Positions 1-7,219 of a stretch of DNA of 13,020 nt are shown one piece after another (position 1 is the stretch's first letter; each line of letters starts with the position of its first letter). This DNA comes from Verrucomicrobiia bacterium. Its GTDB lineage: Bacteria; Verrucomicrobiota; Verrucomicrobiia; JABWAM01. Location of the stretch: assembly GCA_013360985.1 (NCBI GenBank), contig JABWAM010000045.1, positions 1 through 13,020 of the forward strand, given 5' to 3'. The notes under the pieces were generated by a model. The model did no database searches, was not told where the DNA came from, and worked only from the letters and a program-made list of their open reading frames with translations. The position numbers and the translations under genes were made by a program.

Positions 1-270
1 GGAGGATCGGAGGGGCGGGTCGTGTCGAGATTCCAGACTCCCCACACGAAGGGTGCGACGGCTCGGCCGGCGGCCTCGCCCTACCTTTCTGTATTCCGTG
101 CTCGAGGAAAATCCGCTCGGTCGCGAAGCGAGGGAGGGCGCCGCCGGCGGCGGCGACGCGGCCGCGGCCTGAGTCCAAAATGTCGCGAGGGCGTCGCATG
201 TTCCTCGGCCGAGGATGGACTCCACCCATGTCTTACGCGGGGATTTGGGGACAGCCTGGGCGCTTGCGAC
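1..270 (+). repeat. Inverted repeat element, copy 1 (left flank; may extend past the window edge)
   Basis: This stretch aligns with the reverse complement of 10053-10312. The best-conserved parts are a 34-bp block identical in both copies (104-137 here, 10177-10210 in the other), a 19-bp identical GC-rich block around 64-82, and a shared block around 25-60. By eye, identity is roughly 80-85% over the first ~165 bp. It is looser but still colinear from 165 to 270, where both copies share a segment ending near a TAA stop. A perfect 14-bp palindrome lies at 139-152, and a similar 12-bp palindrome lies at 10160-10171 in the other copy. I see no transposase or other complete gene in it. It contains the last 12 codons of the truncated acetyltransferase on the minus strand. 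Because the similarity reaches base 1, the true left end is unknown. The element type is unrecognised: it could be a dispersed intergenic repeat, a MITE-like element or a duplicated regulatory region. Confidence 0.8.
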
Positions 271-652
271 AAAGGGGCTCGAAGTTCAGCATCTCGAGGA
301 TGGGCTCGAACCCAGCCGCAGACAGGACTTCTCGGGCGCGATGATGTTCCGAAGCGACGCGCGTCCAGATGAACGCGTGGCGCGGAAAGTGCGATGCCAA
401 GCGGACAATTTCCCTGGAGTCTTCGGGGTCCGAAGCGACCCAGAGATTGAAGCAGGGCGCCCCGAGGTGGGCGCTTTCCCAAGGCAGCTCTTGAAGCCAG
501 CCCGGCACGCGATGGCCGTCGTGCAGAGGGCGGAGCGGGGCGGCCGCCAGGCGCTCCACGTCGAGACGGGCGCGCGCGTCGGGGTCGGAACCCGCGCTGA
601 AGCGAAGGATGTCGCCGTCAGGCAGCGCGGACGGGGGATTCAGCGGCTTCAC
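233..652 (-). CDS. Truncated WecD-like acetyltransferase: N-terminal domain only, probable gene remnant
   Basis: This 139-residue product starts at a GTG 22 nt after the stop of the upstream glycosyltransferase. Residues 56-66 (LPWESAHLGAP) and 112-127 (AAGFEPILEMLNFEPL) resemble the N-terminal domain of dTDP-fucosamine acetyltransferase (WecD/RffC). There, a conserved LxWE...FG segment and a GF.LVEGEVDL-type strand precede the GNAT catalytic domain. WecD proteins are about 220 residues or more. Here the GNAT domain that binds acetyl-CoA is missing, so no activity is expected. Similarity stops at residue 127, and residues 128-139 (CRKRPGCPQIPA) plus the TAA are encoded inside the inverted repeat element, whose boundary at base 270 coincides with codon 128. 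I infer that a longer N-acetyltransferase gene was cut by arrival of, or recombination at, the repeat. The alternative is a stand-alone small protein. The family link comes from short motifs and is moderately sure. Confidence 0.55.
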   Translation of the reverse strand: MKPLNPPSALPDGDILRFSAGSDPDARARLDVERLAAAPLRPLHDGHRVPGWLQELPWESAHLGAPCFNLWVASDPEDSREIVRLASHFPRHAFIWTRVASEHHRAREVLSAAGFEPILEMLNFEPLCRKRPGCPQIPA

Positions 653-674
653 GGGCGTCGCGTGAGGCCAGGCG

Positions 675-1607
675 TCAGCGCCGCATTTCGGCGACGAGAT
701 AGCGCGGCGAACGCCTGGACAGCTTGAAAAGGCGGATCGTGTACTCGCCCACGATCCCTACCGAACCGAGGAGCAAGCCCGATGCGGCCACCACGATCCC
801 GAGGAGCGCCAGGACCGCGCGGGGGTGGAGCAGGCCGCAGAGGGCCGCGAGCGTCGCGGCGAGTCCCAGGATCAGCACGATCCCGCCGATGAGTTCGATC
901 ACCTGGAAGGGACGCCGCGCGTAACCGGTGAAAATGGACATGAACTGATCCATCTGGGTGAGGACGCCGTACCGGCTTCTCCCATGCGGTCGCTCGTGAT
1001 GGAGCACCGGCACTTCTGCGTAACGGTAACCAAGGACGCTGATCGTGGCGGTGATAAAGCCCCCGATGTCCGTGTACTCGGCGATTTCCTGGGCGGCCTT
1101 GAGGGTGTAGCCCTTGAGAAAGCAGCCGGTGTCCGTCTGGACGAAGCCGGTGCGCTTCGCGATGAAGCGGTTGACGAGACGGGAAGGGAGCTTGCGGCGC
1201 AGGAATGCGTCCTTGCGGCTCTCACGAATCCCGGAGACGACGTCATACCCTTCGCGCAGTCTCGCAAGGATCTTGGCGAGGTCCGACGGGTCGTTCTGGA
1301 GATCGGCGTCCATGGTGAGGACCCAGCGGCCGCGCGCGTGGTCGAACCCCGCGATCGTTGCGGGGTGTTGTCCGTAGTTCCTCCGCAGCCGGATCACGCA
1401 GATGCCGGGATGGGCCTCTCGCAATTCGGACAAGATCTTGAAGGAATCGTCTGCGCTCCCGTCGTCCACGAAAATCGCCTCCCACGTTTCCCCCATCGCT
1501 TGCAGCGCCGGGTGAAGGCGCGCCCAAAGTTGGCGCAGCGTCGCCGCCTCGTTGAAGACGGGGATGACCAGGCTGATCGTGGGGTCGGATTCGTCAGTCG
1601 AGGCCAT
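675..1607 (-). CDS. GT2 family glycosyltransferase with C-terminal membrane anchor (ArnC/GtrB/DPM1 type)
   Basis: The 310-residue product is predicted to transfer a sugar from a nucleotide donor to polyprenyl phosphate at the cytoplasmic face of the inner membrane. It has a GT-A fold start (ISLVIPVFNE, residues 11-20), a nucleotide-binding VDDGSADDS segment (47-55) and a metal-binding DxD within MDADLQNDP (99-107). The family segment RRKLPSRLVNRF lies at 137-148. Two hydrophobic spans follow (about 236-258 and 264-288), ending in GIVGEYTIRLF, the typical tail of ArnC/GtrB-like enzymes. The length fits the family. The ATG at 1607 has a GGAGG with 4-nt spacing and overlaps the 3' end of the upstream epimerase gene by 14 nt, suggesting coupled translation. 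The donor sugar cannot be read from the sequence. The polyprenyl-linked product could feed one of the two GT-C enzymes of this operon. Confidence 0.92.
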   Translation of the reverse strand: MASTDESDPTISLVIPVFNEAATLRQLWARLHPALQAMGETWEAIFVDDGSADDSFKILSELREAHPGICVIRLRRNYGQHPATIAGFDHARGRWVLTMDADLQNDPSDLAKILARLREGYDVVSGIRESRKDAFLRRKLPSRLVNRFIAKRTGFVQTDTGCFLKGYTLKAAQEIAEYTDIGGFITATISVLGYRYAEVPVLHHERPHGRSRYGVLTQMDQFMSIFTGYARRPFQVIELIGGIVLILGLAATLAALCGLLHPRAVLALLGIVVAASGLLLGSVGIVGEYTIRLFKLSRRSPRYLVAEMRR

Positions 1608-2556
1608 GACGCCTCCATTCCCAGTATTCCTTCAGCCCCTCGCGGACTCCGACGGCGGCGACGAAGCCTATCTTTTTGCGGGCGCGTTCCGTAGAACAGC
1701 GTCGCCGCTTCACGAGGTTCACGTCATGCGGCTCGTAGGTCGGCGGGATGCGGCAGCCGGTGACTTCGAGCAGCGCTTCGGCGAGTTGTTTGGCCGTGGT
1801 CTCGATCCCGGTGCCGATATTGAAGAAATCGTTCTCGCAGGCGCTCTTGAGGGCGCAAATGTTGGCGCGGGCGATGTCCTTGACGTAGATGAGGTCCATG
1901 CTCTGGCTGCCATCGGCGTAAATCGTGATGGGCTGGCCGGCCTCGATGCGCTCGCACCAACGCGGGATCACCTGCGCGTATGCGCCCTTGATCCCCTGGC
2001 GCGGGCCGTAGACGTTGTAGTAGCGCAGGCCGACGTGGCGCAGGCCGGCGGTGAAGTTGAGGCTCACCGCGATATGCTCGCATGCGGCCTTGGTTGCGCC
2101 GTAGAAAGTCTTATTGTTGAACGGGTGATCCTCGTCCACCGGGAGGCGGAGGGGCTCTCCGAAGACGGAGGCGCTCGACGCCCAAACGACCTTCTTGACG
2201 CCGGCCTTCAAGGCCGCCTGGAACACGTTGAAGGTTCCTTGGATGTTGACGTCGATCGCCTTCTGCGGCTTTCGGGCGCTTTCGAGGAGGAGCACGGAGG
2301 CCTCGTGGAAAACGTAATCCACGCCCCGCATCGCCTCGTCCAAGTCCTCGCGGCTGCGGACATCGGCGCGGAGAACCACGACCTCCGCGGATCTTTGAGC
2401 GCGGGCCTCGCGGAGGTTTCGCTCGGCCCCTTCACAGAAATTGTCGTAAACGATCACCTTGCGGACGCCCTCGGCGATGGCGGCGTCCACGACGTGGGAG
2501 CCGATGGTACCCGCGCCTCCGGTCACCAGGACCGTCGCGTTCTTCAAATCATCCAT
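1594..2556 (-). CDS. NAD-dependent sugar epimerase/dehydratase (extended SDR, GalE-like)
   Basis: The 320-residue enzyme is predicted to act on a nucleotide-sugar as a C4 epimerase or a related dehydratase/reductase in the cytoplasm. The Rossmann motif TGGAGTIG is at residues 12-19, with acidic YDNF at 37-40 after the second strand, as in GalE-like proteins. The catalytic set is visible: Ser127/Ser128 in WASSASVFG, and Tyr152 and Lys156 in YGATK. RYYNVYGPRQ (178-187) and a C-terminal substrate-binding region complete the extended SDR architecture. The open frame continues upstream without a stop, but I chose the ATG at 2556 because it lies just before the first beta strand and outside the upstream kinase gene. 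It follows the kinase stop by 55 nt. That gap contains a short hairpin (2571-2584) and GAGG abutting the ATG. The exact substrate is unknown. The 3' end overlaps the next glycosyltransferase gene. Confidence 0.92.
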   Translation of the reverse strand: MDDLKNATVLVTGGAGTIGSHVVDAAIAEGVRKVIVYDNFCEGAERNLREARAQRSAEVVVLRADVRSREDLDEAMRGVDYVFHEASVLLLESARKPQKAIDVNIQGTFNVFQAALKAGVKKVVWASSASVFGEPLRLPVDEDHPFNNKTFYGATKAACEHIAVSLNFTAGLRHVGLRYYNVYGPRQGIKGAYAQVIPRWCERIEAGQPITIYADGSQSMDLIYVKDIARANICALKSACENDFFNIGTGIETTAKQLAEALLEVTGCRIPPTYEPHDVNLVKRRRCSTERARKKIGFVAAVGVREGLKEYWEWRRHGLD

Positions 2557-2570
2557 CCTCGAAGAATCAC

Positions 2571-2584
2571 GGGAGAACCCTCCC
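2571..2584 (-). other. Small hairpin upstream of the epimerase start
   Basis: A perfect 5-bp stem with a 4-base loop (GGGAG-GGTT-CTCCC on the minus strand) lies in the kinase-epimerase gap, 14 nt before the epimerase ATG. No T-run follows, so it is not a convincing terminator. It could modulate translation or mRNA stability, or arise by chance in GC-rich DNA. Confidence 0.3.
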
Positions 2585-2611
2585 ATGTAAATCCGAAAAC
2601 GGCGCGCGCGG

Positions 2612-3610
2612 TCAGCGGAGCGTCTTCCACATGGGGCGGCGTACGCTGAACACGGCCTTGGTGCCGTCCTTCTCGATCTGGAAGGGCATCTCCGCGTAGC
2701 CGGAGAGCCTTGCGCGCAACGCGGACTGGGCCTCCACCGGGCAATAAAGGAGCAGAAAACCGCCGCCTCCCGCTCCGCAGACCTTCCCGCCCAGAGCGCC
2801 GCCGCGCCGCGCCTCATCGTACATCGCATCGATGGCGGGGAGAGAGACGCCCCGGCCGAGCTGCTTCTTGATCTGCCAGCCCTCGTCGAGGATGCGCCCC
2901 AGTTCGTCCACGCGGCCGGCCTGGAGCGCGGCGCAGGTGCGGGGCACGAGCGCCTTCATCTGGTCGTAGAGTTCGACGCGGGAATCGAAATCCTCGGCGT
3001 GGCTGGCGAGGACATCGGAAGCCCTGCGCGTGGCACCCGTGTAGAACAGCAGCAAGTTCTGGTTGAGGAGGCGGAGCGTTTCGGGGGCGATCTTGAGGTC
3101 GCAGGCGGCGACCTCCCCGCCGGCGCTGAACCGGAGGCGCTGGATTCCGCCGAGGGCGCAGAGGTGCTGGTCCTGCCGTCCGATCGGTTTGCCGAGGATG
3201 TCGATTTCGATGCGCGTGGCCATCCGGGCCAGCTCGAAGGTGGAGACCTGGACGCCGCGGTAGAGAAAGAACGCGTTGAGCAGCCCCACCGTGAGTGCGC
3301 TGGAGGAACCGAGGCCCGAGCCTTCGGAGGGAATATCGGCCGTGGTGATCACCTCGAAACCGTCATCGAGGCGAGCAAGGCGGGCGGCTTCGCGAACCAA
3401 TTCGTGTTGGATCTCGGAAATGGAGGCGACCACCTCTTTCTTTGTCCAGTTCACGATGATCTGACGGTCGAAGCGCTCCTTCACCCAGACATAGAGGTAC
3501 TTGTCGATGGCGAAACCGACCACCTCGCCGCCGCGCTTCTCCGCGTACTGCGGCAGATCGGTCGGGCCGCCGGCAAGGCTTACGCGCAATGGGGTCTGGG
3601 TGATCAACAT
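2612..3610 (-). CDS. GHMP-family sugar kinase, similar to D-glycero-D-manno-heptose 7-phosphate kinase (HddA type)
   Basis: The 332-residue product is a predicted ATP-dependent kinase for the anomeric position of a sugar or sugar phosphate. The N-terminus (TPLRVSLAGGPTDLP, residues 6-20, followed by GG and AIDKYLYV at 34-41) matches the HddA-like branch. The ATP-binding GHMP motif 2 is EGSGLGSSSAL (96-106). GRQDQH (144-149) is a family signature, and the C-terminal GHMP motif 3 is GGKVCGAGGGGFLLLY (274-289). Length fits the family. The usual heptose pathway partners (GmhA isomerase, GmhB phosphatase, HddC nucleotidyltransferase) are not in the window, so the substrate might be another sugar, such as a fucose- or galactose-type hexose. 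The ATG at 3610 is preceded by a pyrimidine-rich stretch and has no Shine-Dalgarno. The gene follows the GT-C gene by 54 nt in the same operon. Confidence 0.88.
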   Translation of the reverse strand: MLITQTPLRVSLAGGPTDLPQYAEKRGGEVVGFAIDKYLYVWVKERFDRQIIVNWTKKEVVASISEIQHELVREAARLARLDDGFEVITTADIPSEGSGLGSSSALTVGLLNAFFLYRGVQVSTFELARMATRIEIDILGKPIGRQDQHLCALGGIQRLRFSAGGEVAACDLKIAPETLRLLNQNLLLFYTGATRRASDVLASHAEDFDSRVELYDQMKALVPRTCAALQAGRVDELGRILDEGWQIKKQLGRGVSLPAIDAMYDEARRGGALGGKVCGAGGGGFLLLYCPVEAQSALRARLSGYAEMPFQIEKDGTKAVFSVRRPMWKTLR

Positions 3611-3664
3611 GGAGGAAGAATCAGAGATGGCGACGCGGGAATCCAGAACAGACCGTGGAACGCC

Positions 3665-5344
3665 TCATGGGACATCTCTCCGTCGGAGAAGAGTCCAGTG
3701 TCCGCCCAACGCGTTGTCGTATTCGAGGACCTGACGATAGTTTTCCGAAATCCAGGCGGCGAGTTCCGTGGCGAAGGCGGCGCCGAACGGCGGAGCAAAG
3801 GTCGCGCGCTCGCGCTCCACCAGCACGTACAGGGGCGGTTTGGCGCGCAAGAGGTCGAGCGAAAGCATCTCGCGCCGAAGGGCGTACGACCCGGAAAAAG
3901 CAAGGCGGTGGCCATAGGTGTAGAGGCCGGAAGGCTCGCGTCCGGTCGCGACGAATGGCCCCGTCATGTACGTGCAGAGCAGAGCACCAGGAGCCGGGTC
4001 ATCGCGAACCCGTCGGTAGATTTCGACAGGCTCCGACCAACGCATATCGTTTTGCAGGCGAATTGTTCCAAATGGCGTCGGAAAGGGAACGCTTCTCCGG
4101 GGCAGGACGGAAAACCCGGACGTTATTAGGGCGATCCCGACTGCGACGACGAGCATGGAACGGACCCCTCGCGACGGGCTCTTTCCTGAGGATCCGAGCA
4201 GCCAGGCGAAGGCAAGGAAGAAGGCAGGCTGATAGTAGTTGAGCGGAAACCACCCAGAAATGGCGCAGCGCGCAAGGCCGGCAGCGCCGAGAAGCAGAGC
4301 CGTCCAGCGCCAACCTTCGAGTTGGCTGAGAGCCGCGCTGAGAGAGCGCTGCGCGAACAGTTCCGAAAGCATCAAGACGCCCACCGCGAGCCAGCAAAGG
4401 AACCAGAAGTAGAGGATGGCCACGGGGCCGCGTGCGCCGTTCGAACCGAGAATTGCGGCGCTGTCCAGTACGACCGCGAAGAGCAGGAGCGCGCATACCG
4501 CGGTCGGAAGCCCACGTCGCACGAGAGAGAAGCGTTCTCGAATCGTCGGCAGGGCGCCCAACGCCGCAAGCAACAACGCCACGATGCCCCCCGCGACAAG
4601 GCGTTTTCCCAAGATTCGATCGCGAACATAACCGGTTTGTTGAAGAACCTCTGCGGTGCTTTCCCAGAGCAGTTCCCCGCGGGCGCCGGCCGCGAGAAGC
4701 CCAATCCAAGCTAGCGCAGAAGGGAGCGCAAACCCGGCGAGGAGATGTCCGGTGGCGCGCCAGTGGCCCCGCAGCATGCGGAGCAGCAGGAGGAAGGCGA
4801 GCATCCCGCCCGCGGCGAGTCCGGCGTCGAGCTTGGTGTAGCATTGAGTCCCCAGGAGGATTCCCGCGAGAAAATCTGCCTCGGGGCGACGGCGGCGGAC
4901 GAGGAAGAACGCGGTCCAGAGCAGGACGCTCACGAATCCCGAGGTGGAATAGCCGAGGATGTAACGCGAGTTGGACGGGAGGAAGGCGACCGTCGCGACG
5001 AACAACAGCGCGAGCCGCGCGGCGTCGAAACGACCGTCTTTGGGCCGCAGCAAGCGCAACACCATCGCGATTCCCGCGAGGATGAGCGCGGCGGTCGAGA
5101 TCCAAAGCGCCGCGAGCGCGCCTCCCTTGAAGGTGAAGAATGGCGCCATTATCGCCGCGGTGAGGATCCCGTAGGTCGGGATGAAGTCGCGGTAGGGAAC
5201 ATGGCCGAGCCAGAGGCGGTGGGCGTCGGCAAACTCGAGCGACCAGTCTCCGGTGGCGCCGTATCCCCACCATCCCCAACCCAGAGCGGCGAGGAGCGTG
5301 AGGGCGAGGGTGGCCGGCGCGAGCGGGTGCCGGGCGAATCTCAT
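3665..5344 (-). CDS. Multi-pass membrane protein, probable GT-C (GT39/ArnT-like) glycosyltransferase
   Basis: The 559-residue protein has a hydrophobic N-terminal segment (about residues 9-25) followed by an acidic first loop, WSLEFADAHRLWLGHVPYRDF (34-54). The acidic residue plus G..PYRDF pattern is typical of polyprenyl-phosphate-sugar-dependent GT-C enzymes. Many further hydrophobic spans follow up to about residue 415. A soluble C-terminal domain of about 140 residues then probably faces the periplasm. By family, it would transfer a sugar from polyprenyl phosphate to an acceptor on the outer leaflet. Glu37 or Asp40 is the candidate catalytic acid. The ATG at 5344 lies 4 nt after the preceding glycosyltransferase stop, so expression is likely coupled. 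Donor and acceptor are unknown. A Wzy-like polymerase or ligase role is a weaker alternative. Confidence is high for a membrane protein and moderate for GT-C. Confidence 0.75.
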   Translation of the reverse strand: MRFARHPLAPATLALTLLAALGWGWWGYGATGDWSLEFADAHRLWLGHVPYRDFIPTYGILTAAIMAPFFTFKGGALAALWISTAALILAGIAMVLRLLRPKDGRFDAARLALLFVATVAFLPSNSRYILGYSTSGFVSVLLWTAFFLVRRRRPEADFLAGILLGTQCYTKLDAGLAAGGMLAFLLLLRMLRGHWRATGHLLAGFALPSALAWIGLLAAGARGELLWESTAEVLQQTGYVRDRILGKRLVAGGIVALLLAALGALPTIRERFSLVRRGLPTAVCALLLFAVVLDSAAILGSNGARGPVAILYFWFLCWLAVGVLMLSELFAQRSLSAALSQLEGWRWTALLLGAAGLARCAISGWFPLNYYQPAFFLAFAWLLGSSGKSPSRGVRSMLVVAVGIALITSGFSVLPRRSVPFPTPFGTIRLQNDMRWSEPVEIYRRVRDDPAPGALLCTYMTGPFVATGREPSGLYTYGHRLAFSGSYALRREMLSLDLLRAKPPLYVLVERERATFAPPFGAAFATELAAWISENYRQVLEYDNALGGHWTLLRRRDVP

Positions 5345-5348
5345 GCGT

Positions 5349-6167
5349 TCAGCGCGACGGCGCGCGCGGATGGACGGGATCGATCACGGCCTTCTGACGA
5401 GCCGCGCGGCGGTATTCGTCTCCGACGACCTTGAGGCCGAGGACAAAGAGGAGCGAGGAGACGTAGTAGCGCAGCACGCGCAGGATGCTCATCTTCGATT
5501 GCCCCCAGTTGCGCCCGCTCCACTGCGTGGGCACCTGCTTGATCCGGTCCGTGAGGAGCACCGCCTTGAGAGAGAGTTCGATGGTGATGTTGAACTTGTG
5601 CGCGAAGAGCGGTTTGAACTGATCGAGCAGCGTCCGTCGGTAGCCCTTGAAGCCGTCCGTGTAATCGTTGAAACGAAAACCGAAGAGGAGCATCAGCATC
5701 CAGTTCGAGAAGCGATTAATCCAGAGCTTGAAGGCGGGATAGCCCGTGACCGACCCGCCGCGCATGAAGCGACTCCCGAAAACCGCGTCGTTTCCCTCTT
5801 CGAGCGCCCGGTAGTAATCGAGAATGTTCTCGCTCGAGTTGCAGGCGTCCGCGGAAGAGATCACCACGAACTCGCCCTTCGCGAGGTCGATCCCGGTGGA
5901 GACCGCGGTGCCGTAGCCGGATTTGCCGCGCCGGTTGAAGGCGTGGACCTCGGGAAACTCCCCCGCAAGCCCCTCCAGGACCTCCGCGGTGTTGTCGGCA
6001 GCCACGTCGTTGACGACGACGATCTCGAAGGGCGCCCCGCTGGCGCGCAGGGCACGCACGTAGTCGGAGAGCACGGGTCGGATCGTGCCGGCCTCGTTCA
6101 TCGCCGGAATGATCACCGAGAGCATGGGACGCGGACCGGCGGCGGGCTGGGAAGGGGGAGGGTTCAC
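5349..6167 (-). CDS. GT2 family glycosyltransferase
   Basis: The 272-residue product is a GT-A glycosyltransferase of the dolichyl-phosphate mannose/glucose synthase-like group. The start of the fold is SVIIPAMNEAGT (residues 17-28). The usual VDDGS motif appears as VVNDVAADNT (51-60). The metal-binding DxD region is changed to SSADACNSSE (104-113), as in some DPM1-like subgroups. FNDYTDGFKGYRR (166-178) is a typical acceptor-side motif. There is no clear paired C-terminal membrane anchor, only a moderately hydrophobic span near 231-248. The GTG start at 6167 overlaps the stop of the upstream oxidoreductase gene in a GTGA arrangement. An internal ATG at codon 15 (6125), just before the first strand, is an alternative start. 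The sugar is unknown. Together with the other GT2 enzyme it gives the operon two possible sources of polyprenyl-linked sugar for two GT-C proteins. Confidence 0.9.
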   Translation of the reverse strand: MNPPPSQPAAGPRPMLSVIIPAMNEAGTIRPVLSDYVRALRASGAPFEIVVVNDVAADNTAEVLEGLAGEFPEVHAFNRRGKSGYGTAVSTGIDLAKGEFVVISSADACNSSENILDYYRALEEGNDAVFGSRFMRGGSVTGYPAFKLWINRFSNWMLMLLFGFRFNDYTDGFKGYRRTLLDQFKPLFAHKFNITIELSLKAVLLTDRIKQVPTQWSGRNWGQSKMSILRVLRYYVSSLLFVLGLKVVGDEYRRAARQKAVIDPVHPRAPSR

Positions 6168-7219
6168 CGGGGAATCGACGCAGCCAATGCCCGCGCGCGG
6201 GCGACGACGCGAACGTTTTCAACGCCGGCCTCGAGGCTGCTGTCGGGTGTGCCACCGTAGAAAACGGCTCGAACGAAGTCAACGGCCACCCTTCGGACCG
6301 CGACCATCCGGTCCCCCAGCGCGGACGGGGACGCGGCGTCGAGCAGCGTCGCGCGGTGGCCGTTGGGCCTCTCGAAAAGGACGTCCCAGCCGGCGAAGTA
6401 ATTCGAGGGTTCCCGGTCCACCACGAGCAGGCGGCCTTCCGCGCCCGCGAACGCGAGATGAAGTCCTTCGTCGCGTTCGGCGACGGTATCCATTTCGATC
6501 CGCGCTTCCGCGCCATCCGCCGATCGGAGGGTCAGATCAAAGGCGTCCTCCGCGGTAATTCTCCAAGAAACGCCTGCGGCGGACGGACGCTCGGGCACGC
6601 GGACGCGGGGTTCGAAGGAGAGCGCCTCGAGGCGGCCGAGGAGAAGCGTGCAGAGGTCCACGAGGTGGCAGCCGAACGAAGACATTGCGCCGCCGCCGCG
6701 TGCGGCGTCATATTTCCACGACCCGGGTGGAGGCGGGGCGACGCGCGCATTGATTTTCCATGAGATTGTCAGGGAGAGGGGGCGTCCAATGCGCGAGAGA
6801 TGTTTTCGCACCATTTCAAAGGCGGGGATCTTGCGAATTTCGAAATCCACGCATCCCACTCGTTTTCCGCGTTGCGCATCGCGGGCGAGGGCCTCCGCGA
6901 CAGAGGGGCAAAGGGCAAGAGGTTTTTCACAAAAGAGATGAAGTCCCGAAGCGAGCGCGACCGCCGCGGCGCGTTCCTGCTCCAGAGGCGGCAGGGCGAT
7001 CGCCGCCGCATCGAGTTCCGCGGTTCGCAGCATGGTTTCCCAATTGGGATACGCGAGGCACCCCGGAGGGAGTCGCGCGGCGCCAACGGACCGTCCCGAG
7101 ATCGCGACTACCCGGACGCCCTCGATTCCCGCGAAGACCGGCAGGAGCACACGGAGGCCGAACCCGGCGCCCGCGATGCCGAGGCGGAGGCTTGTCGGAT
7201 TTTTGGGATCAGAGTTCAC
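6164..7219 (-). CDS. Gfo/Idh/MocA family NAD(P)-dependent sugar oxidoreductase
   Basis: The 351-residue product has an N-terminal Rossmann domain with GAGFG (residues 17-21). The family hallmark CEKPLAL (97-103) carries the catalytic lysine Lys99. The C-terminal domain contains the GGG...G.H..D motif (175-188) with His185. In many relatives an Asp stands four residues before this His; here the position is Ser181. By family it oxidises or reduces a sugar, often at C3 of an NDP-sugar. I chose the GTG at 7219 because it directly precedes the conserved strand and overlaps the upstream methyltransferase 3' end by 11 nt, with GAGG abutting it. The frame stays open further upstream, but that region is methyltransferase coding sequence. 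Its position next to a TcaB9/KijD1-type C-methyltransferase recalls KijD10, a Gfo/Idh C3-ketoreductase paired with KijD1 in deoxysugar synthesis. Confidence 0.9.
   Translation of the reverse strand: MNSDPKNPTSLRLGIAGAGFGLRVLLPVFAGIEGVRVVAISGRSVGAARLPPGCLAYPNWETMLRTAELDAAAIALPPLEQERAAAVALASGLHLFCEKPLALCPSVAEALARDAQRGKRVGCVDFEIRKIPAFEMVRKHLSRIGRPLSLTISWKINARVAPPPPGSWKYDAARGGGAMSSFGCHLVDLCTLLLGRLEALSFEPRVRVPERPSAAGVSWRITAEDAFDLTLRSADGAEARIEMDTVAERDEGLHLAFAGAEGRLLVVDREPSNYFAGWDVLFERPNGHRATLLDAASPSALGDRMVAVRRVAVDFVRAVFYGGTPDSSLEAGVENVRVVARARALAASIPR

Noticed and set aside
104..137. Intrinsic terminator in the 34-bp conserved block (hairpin followed by ATTTT)
   Set aside because: The stem is only four base pairs (TCGC-TTC-GCGA), and the T-run is short and separated from it. 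Conservation in both copies is better explained by the repeat element itself.
22..372. Arginine-rich open frame over the left repeat
   Set aside because: It has a poly-Arg stretch produced by the GC-rich palindrome, no homologous motif and no ribosome binding site. It is a by-product of repeat composition.
825..4129. Three plus-strand open frames (825-1694, 1552-2649, 2999-4129)
   Set aside because: They mirror the GT2, epimerase and kinase genes on the other strand. The translations lack motifs and are rich in Arg, Gly, Glu and Asp.
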